From the NCBI GenBank assembly GCA_024304995.1, contig JAMWZD010000001.1, forward strand, positions 511,472 through 575,471: 64,000 bases of DNA, given 5' to 3'. The stretch is from Rickettsiales bacterium. GTDB lineage: Bacteria > Pseudomonadota > Alphaproteobacteria > Rickettsiales > UBA998. This document shows positions 1 through 8,192 of this stretch, one piece after another (position 1 is the first letter of the stretch; every line of letters begins with the position of its first letter). Below the pieces are notes generated by a model. It was not told where the DNA came from, ran no database searches, and was given only the letters and a program-made list of their open reading frames with translations. The translations under genes and the position numbers were made by a program.

Positions 1-1
1 A

Positions 2-97
2 GGTGATACAGTAAAAGTAAAAGGCGAGATGCGTGATGAGATCGCTGGTATGGGTGAAGAGATCACCGCATATGAAGTGAGCGTGAATCGTCAGTAA
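2..97 (+). CDS. C-terminal end of an unidentified protein (gene cut by window start)
   Basis: An open frame runs in from the left edge and ends at TAA 95-97, giving 31 visible residues that begin GDTVKVKGEM and end YEVSVNRQ. The segment is rich in charged residues and Val, and looks like beta-strand. It is too short to assign to a family. A strong intrinsic terminator 15 bases downstream supports a genuine gene end here. The start codon and most of the protein lie outside the window, so no function is proposed. Confidence 0.6.
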   Translation, partial: GDTVKVKGEMRDEIAGMGEEITAYEVSVNRQ

Positions 98-112
98 TTC
101 ACACTAAACACT

Positions 113-142
113 AAAAGGGGAGCATATGCTCCCCTTTTTTTC
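113..142 (+). terminator. Rho-independent terminator
   Basis: A perfect stem AAAAGGGGAGC / GCTCCCCTTTT with a very short AT centre is followed by a run of T. It ends the transcript of the truncated gene at the left edge. Confidence 0.9.
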
Positions 143-163
143 GCATTTTTACAGGATAAGATT

Positions 164-322
164 ATGACACAGAACACCGATCCAAACCCTATGGATGAAC
201 CGATGCAAAAAGAAGTGGATAAGCGCGGTCATACCATTAAAGAAGTGGAAGAATCTATGGCTGGCAAAGACTCGCCCGATACCAGCAAAGAAGACGCTCC
301 AAAATATAACCCATCAATATAA
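164..322 (+). CDS. Small hydrophilic protein, 52 aa, unknown
   Basis: ATG 164 opens a 52-residue frame that ends at TAA 320-322, 11 bases before the next ATG. An AGGA-like site lies just upstream (acaggataag). The product is very polar, rich in Asp, Glu, Lys and Pro, with no hydrophobic segment, and contains the stretch KEVDKRGHTIKEVEES. The tight spacing suggests co-transcription with the DJ-1/Hsp31-like gene at 334, probably as a stress-related pair. No family recognised. It could be a chance frame, but its position, start signal and composition favour a real gene. Confidence 0.55.
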   Translation: MTQNTDPNPMDEPMQKEVDKRGHTIKEVEESMAGKDSPDTSKEDAPKYNPSI

Positions 323-333
323 GGAAAAACATC

Positions 334-1047
334 ATGACACGCATACTAATCGTTCTAACATCGCACGGCGAACTTGGAAATACAGGCAAAGGCACAGGAT
401 TTCATTATGAAGAACTGACCACACCGTATTTTGCGTTCAAAGATGCGGGATATGAAGTGGATTTAGCTTCTATCGCTGGTGGGCAACCACCGCATGACCC
501 CTCCAGCCTGGATGATGAACCTGAAAAATGGGCCCAGTCTGTTAAACGTTTTAAGGAAGATAGTCAGGCAATGAAGCAACTTTCAGAAACGTATGCAATA
601 CACCAGATCAATGTCAGCCGCTATGATGCAATCTACCTTCCAGGCGGGCATGGCACGATGTGGGATCTGCCAGACTCCAAACCCCTCGCAGATGTTATTG
701 GTGCATTATATGATGATGGCAAAATCATCGCCTCTGTATGTCATGGCGCGGCTGGGCTGGTGAATGTGCGCGATACCAAAACCAGTCAACCTCTTGTGAA
801 CGGCAAAAAGATAAACTGCTTTACGGACGAGGAAGAAAAAGAAGTGGGTCTGGACGATGTAGTGCCGTTCCTGCTGGAAAGTGAATTGCGTGACCTAGGC
901 GCAGACTTTCACCGCGGCAAGGCTTTCGGCAATTTCACCATTCGCGATGGTCAGCTTATCACAGGTCAAAACCCTGCATCATTAAGTGATTTGAGTGATA
1001 AAATTCTTTCTGCATTGAAAGAGCAGGAAAAACGCGCTGCGGCGTAA
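334..1047 (+). CDS. DJ-1/PfpI superfamily protein (Hsp31-like glyoxalase/chaperone type)
   Basis: A 237-residue cytosolic protein of the class I glutamine amidotransferase-like fold. The nucleophile elbow is SVCHGAAG with Cys136 followed by His137, and the conserved acidic residue is Glu26 in the GFHYEEL motif; both are hallmarks of Hsp31/HchA-like members. The LPGGHGTMWDLP segment before the elbow is also typical of this branch. Family members act as glutathione-independent glyoxalases that remove methylglyoxal, as protein deglycases, or as holding chaperones; which activity applies here cannot be read from sequence. Length is normal for the type. An AAGGAAAAAC site precedes ATG 334. The small gene at 164 is probably in the same operon. 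Confidence 0.85.
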   Translation: MTRILIVLTSHGELGNTGKGTGFHYEELTTPYFAFKDAGYEVDLASIAGGQPPHDPSSLDDEPEKWAQSVKRFKEDSQAMKQLSETYAIHQINVSRYDAIYLPGGHGTMWDLPDSKPLADVIGALYDDGKIIASVCHGAAGLVNVRDTKTSQPLVNGKKINCFTDEEEKEVGLDDVVPFLLESELRDLGADFHRGKAFGNFTIRDGQLITGQNPASLSDLSDKILSALKEQEKRAAA

Positions 1048-1058
1048 AAACTAAATCT

Positions 1059-1138
1059 GTCATTCTGGGCGCAGCGAAGAATCTAAAACTGTTTGCTAAA
1101 ACGGAAATCAGACTCTTCAGCTACGCTTCAGAATGACG
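1059..1138. repeat. 80-bp dispersed repeat with GTCATTCTG ends (copy 1)
   Basis: The segment starts GTCATTCTGGGCGCAGCGAA and ends CGCTTCAGAATGACG, so its ends are inverted repeats of each other. Related copies occur at 19126, 44060 and 53926. It lies between convergent genes. The centre differs from the other copies while the ends are conserved, as expected of a REP- or MITE-like unit. Confidence 0.85.
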
Positions 1139-1144
1139 TAATAA

Positions 1145-2137
1145 TTATGCTATATCATCCACATAATAAGCAATTCCTTCGTAAACAAAATCACCTTGCC
1201 CGTTAATGACTGAGTCACGTTCGGTCACACTGGTAGTGTAGAAATGCGAATTAGTATTGGTGTTATAAAAACGATATAATGCGTCCCCGCCCTGTGCGCT
1301 TGAAAGAAACGCATTATAAGCAACTCCTTCATATGCAAAGTCTGGGATTTCGGCGATCACCTTGTCACGTTCCACGTCTGAGATAGTGTAGAAATGCGAG
1401 TTGCGCTCAGCGCTGTAAAAACGATATACTGCAGATGTGCCAGCCTGATTACCCGCCGTTCCAAAGGCAGGACCTTCAAAAATAAATGCATCATCATTAT
1501 AGGCAACACTCACCGCTTCCTGAGCTGCAGAATAAAAATGCTTTCCCGTTTGTAAATTGTAGAATCGGTAAATCGCATTTGAGTTCAGATTGATCTGTGA
1601 TACTTCAAGCACGTCCTGCGCTCTGTCATCATAATAGGCAAACATCTCACGCTCATCTGCCGCACCGAAAATATCACTGCTTTTCTGCAAAGATTCTGCA
1701 CTAACAAACCCAACAAACCCGCGGAAGTTGGCAAGATTGCTGCGCAGTTCCCCTGCGGTGTAAGTCACATCATTAAAGCGATATTCTTCAATGGTGTTAT
1801 TAGTCATATAATTAATGATTGTCGCTTCAGTGCCATTTGTGACATCCCGAATGACCAGATGTGCAAAGTCTATCACTGCCAGTTGAATATTCACTGAAAA
1901 AGACTGAGACATAGTAAGCGTATCAAAACCGCCCCCTGATTTCTCAAAAATATAATTTTCGCTACCAACGCCCAGAGAATAGCTATCATTGCCAGTGCCG
2001 CCAACAAACGCAACGTAGCGCGCATTTGCTGTGGAGAAAAAAAGATCGTTGCTTTGCAAGCCGTAAGATATTGTATATGCACCTTTGGTAAATTCGTCAC
2101 CAAATGGAGTGCCAGTCGTTTCATTTAAACGTAACAT
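1145..2137 (-). CDS. DUF5648-repeat protein with a degenerate RTX-like N-terminal region
   Basis: A 330-residue protein. The C-terminal half holds three tandem repeats at about residues 188-226, 236-274 and 286-325, each with the pattern (I/V/L)YRFY...HFY...ER...F.YEG.AY; these match the DUF5648 repeat, whose function is unknown. The N-terminal half contains a GGTGNDSYSLG segment near residues 46-56, like a single RTX calcium-binding turn, and otherwise predicted beta structure. No signal peptide is visible, which would fit type I secretion, but that is inference. Monocistronic and convergent with the DJ-1 gene; an AT-rich 160-bp spacer separates it from the next minus-strand gene. The start has no strong ribosome site, so the exact N-terminus is uncertain. 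Confidence 0.75.
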   Translation of the reverse strand: MLRLNETTGTPFGDEFTKGAYTISYGLQSNDLFFSTANARYVAFVGGTGNDSYSLGVGSENYIFEKSGGGFDTLTMSQSFSVNIQLAVIDFAHLVIRDVTNGTEATIINYMTNNTIEEYRFNDVTYTAGELRSNLANFRGFVGFVSAESLQKSSDIFGAADEREMFAYYDDRAQDVLEVSQINLNSNAIYRFYNLQTGKHFYSAAQEAVSVAYNDDAFIFEGPAFGTAGNQAGTSAVYRFYSAERNSHFYTISDVERDKVIAEIPDFAYEGVAYNAFLSSAQGGDALYRFYNTNTNSHFYTTSVTERDSVINGQGDFVYEGIAYYVDDIA

Positions 2138-2297
2138 CGCATAATTCCGTAGTATGTTAATATTTGGTTAATATAATAATAAATTACTGCCTGTCAATGC
2201 ATATTCATGCCAGCGATAACTTCTATTATGATTCTTTTCATGTAACAAATATGGCGAAAAATACAACTTAATTATGCAGCGAATACAGATAATTATA

Positions 2298-3053
2298 TCA
2301 ATCTAAATATCTATCTGCCCATGCGGCAATGATGTTTGCAACATAAACGGCATCTGCGGGGTTTTTCATTAACAGGTGATCCGCATCATCTAACGAAATA
2401 AAACTTTTGGGATGTTTTGCCACATCATAAATCATACGCGCATTTTCTATAGATACCGTATCATCAGTGGGCGCGTGCATAACCAGCAAGGCTGCCCCTA
2501 AATGTTCTATGCGCTCCGTCATGGGCTGGCGTGCAATATCTTCTAAAAACTGTTTTTTGATGGTGAATTGCCGTCCAACCAGTGTTACATCTGCCTGTCC
2601 TTCACTCTCGATCTGTTCAATTTCATCTGCAAAATTATGTGCCACATGCTGAGCGGAAGCAGGCGCACCAATGGTGACCACAGCTTCTACTGCTTCCAGC
2701 TGATGCGCAGCACTTAACACTGCTGCACCTCCCAGACTATGGCCGATTAACATACGCGGCGCTTCATAATGTTCAGCCATATATCCTGCAGCGCTGATAA
2801 GGTCTGCAATATTTGATGAAAAATTGCTGTTTGCAAAGTCACCACAACTATTTCCCAACCCTGTAAAGTCAAAACGGAATAACGCAATGTCATGTTCCAT
2901 AAGCGTTTTGCTGATGCGGTTAATGGCACTCAGATCTTTATTGCAGGTGAAGCAATGGGCAAAAAGCGCATAGGCTTTTGGATGCTCTGGTGCATCCAGC
3001 CTTGCACTTAAATTGATATTCTGTGAATTAGGGAAGGTGATTTTTTCGTTCAT
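2298..3053 (-). CDS. Alpha/beta hydrolase
   Basis: About 251 residues from the chosen ATG. The nucleophile elbow is IGHSLGGAA, the oxyanion-side motif is LFAHCFTCNKD, and the late acid/base residues fit MHAPTDDTV (Asp) and DDADHLL (His), giving a complete Ser-Asp-His triad. It resembles the hydrolase half of alpha/beta hydrolase-OsmC fusion proteins, but no OsmC domain is present. I chose the ATG at 3053 because GGAAGGTG sits directly before it; the upstream ATG at 3068 has no ribosome site. The substrate is unknown. It lies 26 bases after the small gene at 3080-3436 and probably belongs to one transcript with that gene and the DUF2945 gene. Confidence 0.8.
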   Translation of the reverse strand: MNEKITFPNSQNINLSARLDAPEHPKAYALFAHCFTCNKDLSAINRISKTLMEHDIALFRFDFTGLGNSCGDFANSNFSSNIADLISAAGYMAEHYEAPRMLIGHSLGGAAVLSAAHQLEAVEAVVTIGAPASAQHVAHNFADEIEQIESEGQADVTLVGRQFTIKKQFLEDIARQPMTERIEHLGAALLVMHAPTDDTVSIENARMIYDVAKHPKSFISLDDADHLLMKNPADAVYVANIIAAWADRYLD

Positions 3054-3079
3054 CACCTTCCCTACCATATTTTTAAATG

Positions 3080-3436
3080 TTAAGCAGCAGCTTTTTCGTC
3101 TGCCTGTTGCATCTGGGCTTTAATGTCTTCTGCCCAGTCGCGTCCTTCATCACCGCCCCATAGCAGCCATGCAATATAGCCTGCTGATGGATCATCCTCA
3201 TTGCCGAAATCATCCGCATCTTTGTCTGTTTCATGGCGACTGAAATAGTCACACATACGCTCAATAGTATCTGGCGACAAGGATTCCTGATTTTTCAGGT
3301 CACGTGCGCGGGCATAACCCACCTGCGTGCCTCCGCGTTCAAATTCATCATGCAGCTTTAATGCTTTCTCAGCATTCTGTGCTACCTGCTTTGGTGGAGT
3401 GAAGTCAATATCACTATATTTTTTCGGCGTGCTCAT
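3080..3436 (-). CDS. Small protein of the type seen in phage and DUF2945 neighbourhoods
   Basis: 118 residues, acidic at the C-terminus. The pattern PKQVAQNAEKAL ... GYARARDL ... LSPDTIERMCDYFSRHE ... AWLLWGGDEGR is a recognisable arrangement that I associate with a small domain of unknown function, also found in phage structural regions. There is no signal peptide or membrane segment. Its start ATG overlaps the stop of the upstream DUF2945 gene by one base (TGATG), so translation is probably coupled. No biochemical function can be assigned; the pairing with DUF2945 suggests a shared stress role. Confidence 0.65.
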   Translation of the reverse strand: MSTPKKYSDIDFTPPKQVAQNAEKALKLHDEFERGGTQVGYARARDLKNQESLSPDTIERMCDYFSRHETDKDADDFGNEDDPSAGYIAWLLWGGDEGRDWAEDIKAQMQQADEKAAA

Positions 3437-3657
3437 CAGCCCACACCTTTAATTTCTGAATGAGATTTCAATGCACGCGAACCATCTTCCTGCTCAATCA
3501 TATAGGCAGGATTATCGTTATCTGCCTTGCGATTCACTTCATTGCCGTCAATCGTACGTTTCACATTGCTGGTGAATATTTCTGTCACTTTGCCTTTCGC
3601 TTCGCCGTTACCCCATTCCCATTTCACGGTTGTGCCTTTATTATATTGATCAGTCAT
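3436..3657 (-). CDS. DUF2945 (hypervirulence-associated, TUDOR-like) protein
   Basis: 73 residues. The motif series VKWEWGNGEAKGKVTEIF, then NPAYMIEQEDGSRALKSHSE, fits the DUF2945/HVA1 TUDOR-like family, small beta-barrel proteins of unknown biochemical role. It is first in a minus-strand group with the 118-residue gene (one-base overlap) and the alpha/beta hydrolase. It is divergent from the topoisomerase IB gene across a 96-bp spacer that must hold promoters for both directions. Strong match by pattern. Confidence 0.85.
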   Translation of the reverse strand: MTDQYNKGTTVKWEWGNGEAKGKVTEIFTSNVKRTIDGNEVNRKADNDNPAYMIEQEDGSRALKSHSEIKGVG

Positions 3658-3753
3658 AATGTATCTCCAAAGTTGTTATGCTAATTATTATGCAAACCAT
3701 ATTATTAATCCTCCATATTGAGATTTTATGGATGCATCATGAATCTATAAAGA

Positions 3754-4770
3754 ATGACAGATCCCTACATCAAAGCCGCCCGACAAGCCTCCCTGCGTTA
3801 CGTGACTGACGAATCACCTGGCATTTCCCGCAAAGGGGCAGGCAAAGGCTTTGCGTATTATATGCCAGATGGCGCACTGATTAGTTGCAACGAAGAAAAA
3901 TCCCGCATTAATGCGCTCGCCATTCCACCTGCTTATTCTGACGTGTGGATCTGTGTTTACGCAAACGGACATATTCAGGCGACAGGACGAGATGAGGCAG
4001 GACGCAAGCAATATCGTTACCACCCAGACTGGCGCGCCATTCGTGACCGCACCAAGTTTGAAAAAGTGGCGAATTTCTGCACTGCCCTGCCTGCCATCCG
4101 AGCACGTATTGCGCAGGATATGGATGACACGCAGCTTACCCGCACTCGCGTCATCGCTGCGATGATCATGCTGATGCAACAGCATTATGTGCGTGTGGGC
4201 AATCAGCAATATGCCGATGAACATCAAACCTATGGTGCAACTACCTTGCGCAAAAAGCATGTGGATGTTGAAAGGCGGAAAGCCCATCTTTCCTTTAAAG
4301 GCAAAAACGGCAAGGATTGGGATGTGGATATTAATGATCGGCAACTGGTGAAACTCATTAAAGAATGTGAGGAGCTTCCTGGTTATGAACTCTTTAAATA
4401 TGAAGATGAAGACGGCAACATTTGCCGCATAGATTCAGCCGATGTAAATGCATATCTTCAGGATATTACGGGCGAAAATTTCACCGCAAAAGATTTCCGC
4501 ACATGGGCAGCTTGTTATGAATGTTTTGAGCAGTTAAAAGACATTTCTCCAGAAGAAAGCGAACGCAAAAACGCGATGCTATATAATGAAGCGGTGAAGC
4601 ATACGGCTGTTTTACTGGAACACACTCCCGCCATCTGCAAAAAATCCTACATTACCCCTAACTTACGCACCTTGTGGGAAAGCAGGCAGATGCATGACTG
4701 GTTGAAACGCAAACGCAAAACAGGCGAAGCCTTATTTGCAGATTTTTGGAATGAGTGTGTGGTGAGTTGA
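3754..4770 (+). CDS. DNA topoisomerase IB (poxvirus/eukaryote-like)
   Basis: 338 residues. Type IB topoisomerases relax supercoils by nicking one strand through a 3'-phosphotyrosine. The N-terminal domain has the typical IPPAYSDVWIC and PDWRAIRD segments. The catalytic domain has YVRVGN with Arg147, KDFRTWAA near 246-253, and KKSYITP with Tyr299 as the predicted nucleophile. Length matches bacterial poxvirus-like enzymes. These genes are accessory in bacteria and are often found with stress genes, in keeping with the DUF2945, hydrolase and NUDIX neighbours here. The ribosome site is weak, but ATG 3754 gives the complete N-terminus. Confidence 0.92.
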   Translation: MTDPYIKAARQASLRYVTDESPGISRKGAGKGFAYYMPDGALISCNEEKSRINALAIPPAYSDVWICVYANGHIQATGRDEAGRKQYRYHPDWRAIRDRTKFEKVANFCTALPAIRARIAQDMDDTQLTRTRVIAAMIMLMQQHYVRVGNQQYADEHQTYGATTLRKKHVDVERRKAHLSFKGKNGKDWDVDINDRQLVKLIKECEELPGYELFKYEDEDGNICRIDSADVNAYLQDITGENFTAKDFRTWAACYECFEQLKDISPEESERKNAMLYNEAVKHTAVLLEHTPAICKKSYITPNLRTLWESRQMHDWLKRKRKTGEALFADFWNECVVS

Positions 4771-4906
4771 ATTTCGTTGACGAAACAGACTAACTCGCCT
4801 ATAAACATTCTGTTTCTTATATTTCAGATTGCACCGCAGTCTCATAAATTTTTCAGTGATTGCTGCAATTTGCAGGAAACATTACCCTTTATATTTTTAC
4901 AGAATC

Positions 4907-5587
4907 ATGATTGATCTAAGCAAAAATTCCCGCAAAATCAATTTGTCCAAAAACACAGACGTAAAAATCGCGATTGATTTTTCAGCGTCTATGGATGAAC
5001 GCGATGTTGCTGCAGGATACGTCAAAGATAACGGATTTTTTGGATTATTTGGAGGAGGAAAACGTGCTAACTATATCAGCCGTATTAACTTCGCCGAATC
5101 CAAAACCATTGAACTGGCAGAAGAAGCAGAAAAGTTTGATGAAGATGGTATTGATATCATTCCATTTGCGTCTGGGTTACCACGCAATATCTCGGAATTT
5201 CAAAATACCACTTCCAACAAAGTTCGCAGTGTCTTCAAACATCCTCCAATTGGCGGAACAACCGATACACATCTGGCAATAGACGAAGCATTTCGTCAAC
5301 ATTGTAAGGTGCGAGCGCAAAATAAAACTGCAAAAACAGTTCTGTTCATTGTCACAGATGGTGTGCCAAATAATAACAGCAAAGTTGAACAGTCAATTAG
5401 TACGGTTGCCAACAATATTACTCAGGAAAGCGAATTTCTCATTCGTATTCTGACTGTTGGTGATTTAAACTCAAGCACTGAACGCTGGCTTTATAAGCTG
5501 GATGAAGAATTGAGTGACATTTGCAACGGACTGGACATCGTTGATATTTACACGCTTGAAGGCGCAGTTTTCAAAGCAATGGTATAA
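4907..5587 (+). CDS. von Willebrand factor A domain protein
   Basis: 226 residues from ATG 4907. The domain starts almost at once: DFSASMD at about residues 24-30 is the DxSxS metal-binding (MIDAS) motif, GGTTDTH supplies the conserved Thr, and FIVTDGVPN the conserved Asp. The arrangement, with a FDEDGIDIIPF segment, recalls vWA proteins of the TerF/tellurite-type group, but no other ter gene is near. A longer frame from 4829 is open; I prefer 4907 because the extra 26 residues are hydrophobic or basic and not part of the fold. A Gly/Phe-rich loop (GFFGLFGGGKR) follows the MIDAS motif. No signal peptide, so it is probably cytosolic. Ends at a bidirectional terminator. Confidence 0.75.
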   Translation: MIDLSKNSRKINLSKNTDVKIAIDFSASMDERDVAAGYVKDNGFFGLFGGGKRANYISRINFAESKTIELAEEAEKFDEDGIDIIPFASGLPRNISEFQNTTSNKVRSVFKHPPIGGTTDTHLAIDEAFRQHCKVRAQNKTAKTVLFIVTDGVPNNNSKVEQSISTVANNITQESEFLIRILTVGDLNSSTERWLYKLDEELSDICNGLDIVDIYTLEGAVFKAMV

Positions 5588-5605
5588 TATCTCAACTGTA
5601 AGCTA

Positions 5606-5637
5606 AAAAAAGCATCGCATATTGCGGTGCTTTTTCT
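5606..5637. terminator. Bidirectional rho-independent terminator
   Basis: The stem AAAAAGCATCGCA / TGCGGTGCTTTTT lies between convergent genes, with A and T tracts on both sides, so it can end both the vWA transcript and the minus-strand gene at 5642. Confidence 0.85.
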
Positions 5638-5641
5638 TTAT

Positions 5642-6490
5642 TTACTGCCCAACCCCGTTGCCGACTTCCTGAGATTGTGCGCGGGAGGCGCGGATGTAAT
5701 CCTGCCATTTGGTGGTTTCGATATTGTTCATTGGCTGAGGCTGATCTGCCTGCTGCAAAAACGCTGCTGCCTGCGCACGCTCCTGCATGGCTTGCTCTTT
5801 TTGCATTTCGGTTTTGGCGACTTCGGCTTCATTCGTCATCAATTTGTCAACCACTTTTGAAACAGCATAAGCTGTGCCGATCACTGCCGCTGCTTTTGCC
5901 CCACCGCGTCCAATGGGTCCTGCGTTTTTCCATGCGCTACCTGCCGCCGATGCAATGCTTTGCGTGAATGCATTACCTTCCATTTTTTCGGATACCGCAG
6001 ATTTAAGCTCTTTATTATTTTCAAATACAGTTTTAACGTTTTGCTGTAAGTTTTCTAAAGTACCTTTGCCATTTTCATAAATGTTTGTGCCAACATTAGT
6101 TGCTTTTGTACCAATATCGCTGCCATAGCCGTCACCAAAGTTACTAGCAAAATTTCCCTTAAACTTACCTAATAGCTCAGCGGCGTTATCTGCAGTTTTA
6201 TCAAATTCTGGTGAATCTTTTGATACCTTGTTATAAGTTTTTGCCGCGTCTTTAGCAATATTGCTCATCACACTTCCGACATCTCTGCTGCTCACTGCTT
6301 CACCAACAGCCTTTGTTGCAGCGCCCGTGAACCCCAGAGCAGTTCCAATTCCAGCTAATTTAATCGCGTTCACACCAACACCGCCAGGCTTTAAAGACTC
6401 TTCTTTTTTCTCAAGCGTCTCCAACTGCATTTCTGCATTGCGATATTGCGCGGCGGCAATTTGTTTTGGGTCTTGTTGTATTGTTACCAT
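5642..6490 (-). CDS. Hypothetical Ala/Gly-rich protein, 282 aa
   Basis: Not recognised. Residues 1-35 look helical and charged. A hydrophobic Gly/Ala segment follows (IKLAGIGTALGFTGAATKAVGEAV, near 43-66). The middle is polar and rich in Asn, Gly and Lys. A second Gly/Ala stretch (GPIGRGGAKAAAVIGTAYAVSKVVDKLM) lies near 190-220, and a Gln/Ala-rich helix closes the protein. The two small-residue hydrophobic segments could be membrane-associating helices, as in some secreted or pore-forming proteins; that is speculation. AGAGA lies ahead of the ATG. Monocistronic, divergent from the NUDIX gene and convergent with the vWA gene. Confidence 0.65.
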   Translation of the reverse strand: MVTIQQDPKQIAAAQYRNAEMQLETLEKKEESLKPGGVGVNAIKLAGIGTALGFTGAATKAVGEAVSSRDVGSVMSNIAKDAAKTYNKVSKDSPEFDKTADNAAELLGKFKGNFASNFGDGYGSDIGTKATNVGTNIYENGKGTLENLQQNVKTVFENNKELKSAVSEKMEGNAFTQSIASAAGSAWKNAGPIGRGGAKAAAVIGTAYAVSKVVDKLMTNEAEVAKTEMQKEQAMQERAQAAAFLQQADQPQPMNNIETTKWQDYIRASRAQSQEVGNGVGQ

Positions 6491-6620
6491 AATATTTTTC
6501 TCTTTATGCTATTACTATAACAAGCAAAGGTTACAGCATTATGACAATTAGGGCAGAAAATATTATATAACCACACACATCGTCATAGAGTTTTCACAAA
6601 TCTTCGCTATAAACCAGATT

Positions 6621-7436
6621 ATGACAACAACATCACTAAACATCACACGCAGCTATGTCAGCGCGATTGTGAATCAGACGCGCGGCAACAAAGCGTTGCA
6701 GGCAGAGCTGATTGGCGCGTTGTTGGATGATAAAGGCGTATTGCCCTATGATGAACGCATCACCTCCCCCAGTGGCAGGAATTATGACATCAGTCCTTTT
6801 CGCAAAATTGGCGCGGGCGCAACGGCGGTGGTGCTGCTGCATGATGAAGATCAGGGCGAAACATATGTTCTGGCGGGCAGGAAACATGCGTCCTCTGGGC
6901 TGGATGGGTATGTGCTGCCAGGCGGCTATATTAACGGGCAGCCCGTGAAGCAGGCATCAGAAGCGGAATTTAAACGTGCGGACAAGAATCTGGAAGCCAC
7001 CGCACGCAGAGAAGTGTTTGAAGAAACAGGGCTGAAGCTGGATGCACATGTGCGCGCCACACCGCTTGGCACAGATAGTGATATGGGGCAGAACCGCAAC
7101 CAGCAATCCGTCAATGAGTTTTTCCTCTATGAACTGAAGGGCAACCCAGACACCGTTGCCATGCAAGGCGGGCAGGATGACTTACAACATGCCGAGTGGG
7201 TGAACATTAAAGACACTCTGAAAAACCCTGACCTGCCACCGCAACTGGAGACGAGCGGGCAGTCACGTTATGCGATTGCACATGAGAATGGAACTATTAC
7301 CCAATTTCACGATTTGCATGCAAGTTACGTTGAAAAAGCGCTGGAACTAGTGCAAGCGCGAGACGCACAACCCAACTGGCAATCCCGCATCATGCAGGAT
7401 TATGAACAAGCCGCCGCGGCGCAACAAACGCGCTAA
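6621..7436 (+). CDS. NUDIX hydrolase
   Basis: 271 residues. The Nudix core REVFEETGL (Arg130, Glu131, Glu134, Glu135, Gly137) is intact, so divalent metal binding and hydrolysis of a nucleoside-diphosphate-linked substrate are expected. Between the usual GG (101-102) and the core there is a longer than normal loop ([16 protein letters not shown]), and the first Glu of the canonical box is not in its usual place. N- and C-terminal extensions of about 60 and 100 residues are larger than in MutT. The substrate cannot be inferred. Its stop overlaps the convergent ubiE stop by 4 bases. Confidence 0.88.
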   Translation: MTTTSLNITRSYVSAIVNQTRGNKALQAELIGALLDDKGVLPYDERITSPSGRNYDISPFRKIGAGATAVVLLHDEDQGETYVLAGRKHASSGLDGYVLPGGYINGQPVKQASEAEFKRADKNLEATARREVFEETGLKLDAHVRATPLGTDSDMGQNRNQQSVNEFFLYELKGNPDTVAMQGGQDDLQHAEWVNIKDTLKNPDLPPQLETSGQSRYAIAHENGTITQFHDLHASYVEKALELVQARDAQPNWQSRIMQDYEQAAAAQQTR

Positions 7437-8188
7437 ATCTTCCAGCCTGAGTGAATCGCCACCACGCCTTTTGTGAGGTTGGTGTAATCCACATTCTCAA
7501 ACCCTGCATCACGAATCATGTCAGCAAAATCATCTTGTTTAGGAAACTGGCGGATGGATTCCACTAAATATTGATACGCATCCCTATCACCCGTAATCTT
7601 TTCACCAATCACGGGAATAGCGTTGAAGGAATAGGCATCATAGGCTTTTTGCAACCAGTCCTGCGACAAATGCGAAAACTCCAGACACAAAAACCGCCCG
7701 CCACGCTTCAGCACGCGATGCGCTTCAGACAATGCCTTGTCCAGATGCGTGACATTGCGAATGCCAAAGCTGATCGTATACGCATCAAACGAGCCATTCT
7801 CAAACGGCAACTCCTCTGCATTGGCCTGCTGCCACGACATGCGTAATGCATCCAGATTTTTGTCAATTGCGCGCGCACGCCCGACATTCAGCATATCCTG
7901 ATTAATGTCACTAATCGTCACATGCGCACCACCACGCGCCAAAAAGCGAAACGCCACATCCCCCGTCCCGCCAGCCATATCCAGCAGATGCATCGCTTCC
8001 GTTGGGCGGAGTTTATCCATCAAACGGTCTTTCCATGCGTGGTGCAAGCCTGCGCTCATCATGTCATTCATAATGTCATATTGCGCGGCGACACGGTCAA
8101 ACACATGGTTCACTTTTGCCTGCTTCGCAGCAGCGTCCACTGCTTCAAAACCAAAATGACTGGCGTGATGGGAGGTGGCGTTGGTCAT
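7433..8188 (-). CDS. ubiE: Ubiquinone/menaquinone biosynthesis C-methyltransferase
   Basis: 251 residues. SAM-dependent C-methylation of the quinone ring in ubiquinone synthesis. The N-terminal [20 protein letters not shown] segment, the SAM motif [13 protein letters not shown], the motif [10 protein letters not shown]-like stretch ([17 protein letters not shown]) and the [10 protein letters not shown] segment are all diagnostic of UbiE/COQ5. The C-terminus [13 protein letters not shown] is typical. It lies 4 bases downstream of secB on the same strand, so the two are probably co-transcribed, and it overlaps the convergent NUDIX stop. Confidence 0.95.
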   Translation of the reverse strand: MTNATSHHASHFGFEAVDAAAKQAKVNHVFDRVAAQYDIMNDMMSAGLHHAWKDRLMDKLRPTEAMHLLDMAGGTGDVAFRFLARGGAHVTISDINQDMLNVGRARAIDKNLDALRMSWQQANAEELPFENGSFDAYTISFGIRNVTHLDKALSEAHRVLKRGGRFLCLEFSHLSQDWLQKAYDAYSFNAIPVIGEKITGDRDAYQYLVESIRQFPKQDDFADMIRDAGFENVDYTNLTKGVVAIHSGWKI

Positions 8189-8192
8189 CTGT

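Noticed and set aside
3814-4344. 176-residue minus-strand frame opposite topoisomerase IB
   Set aside because: The sense gene has all catalytic motifs; the antisense frame resembles nothing and has no start signal.
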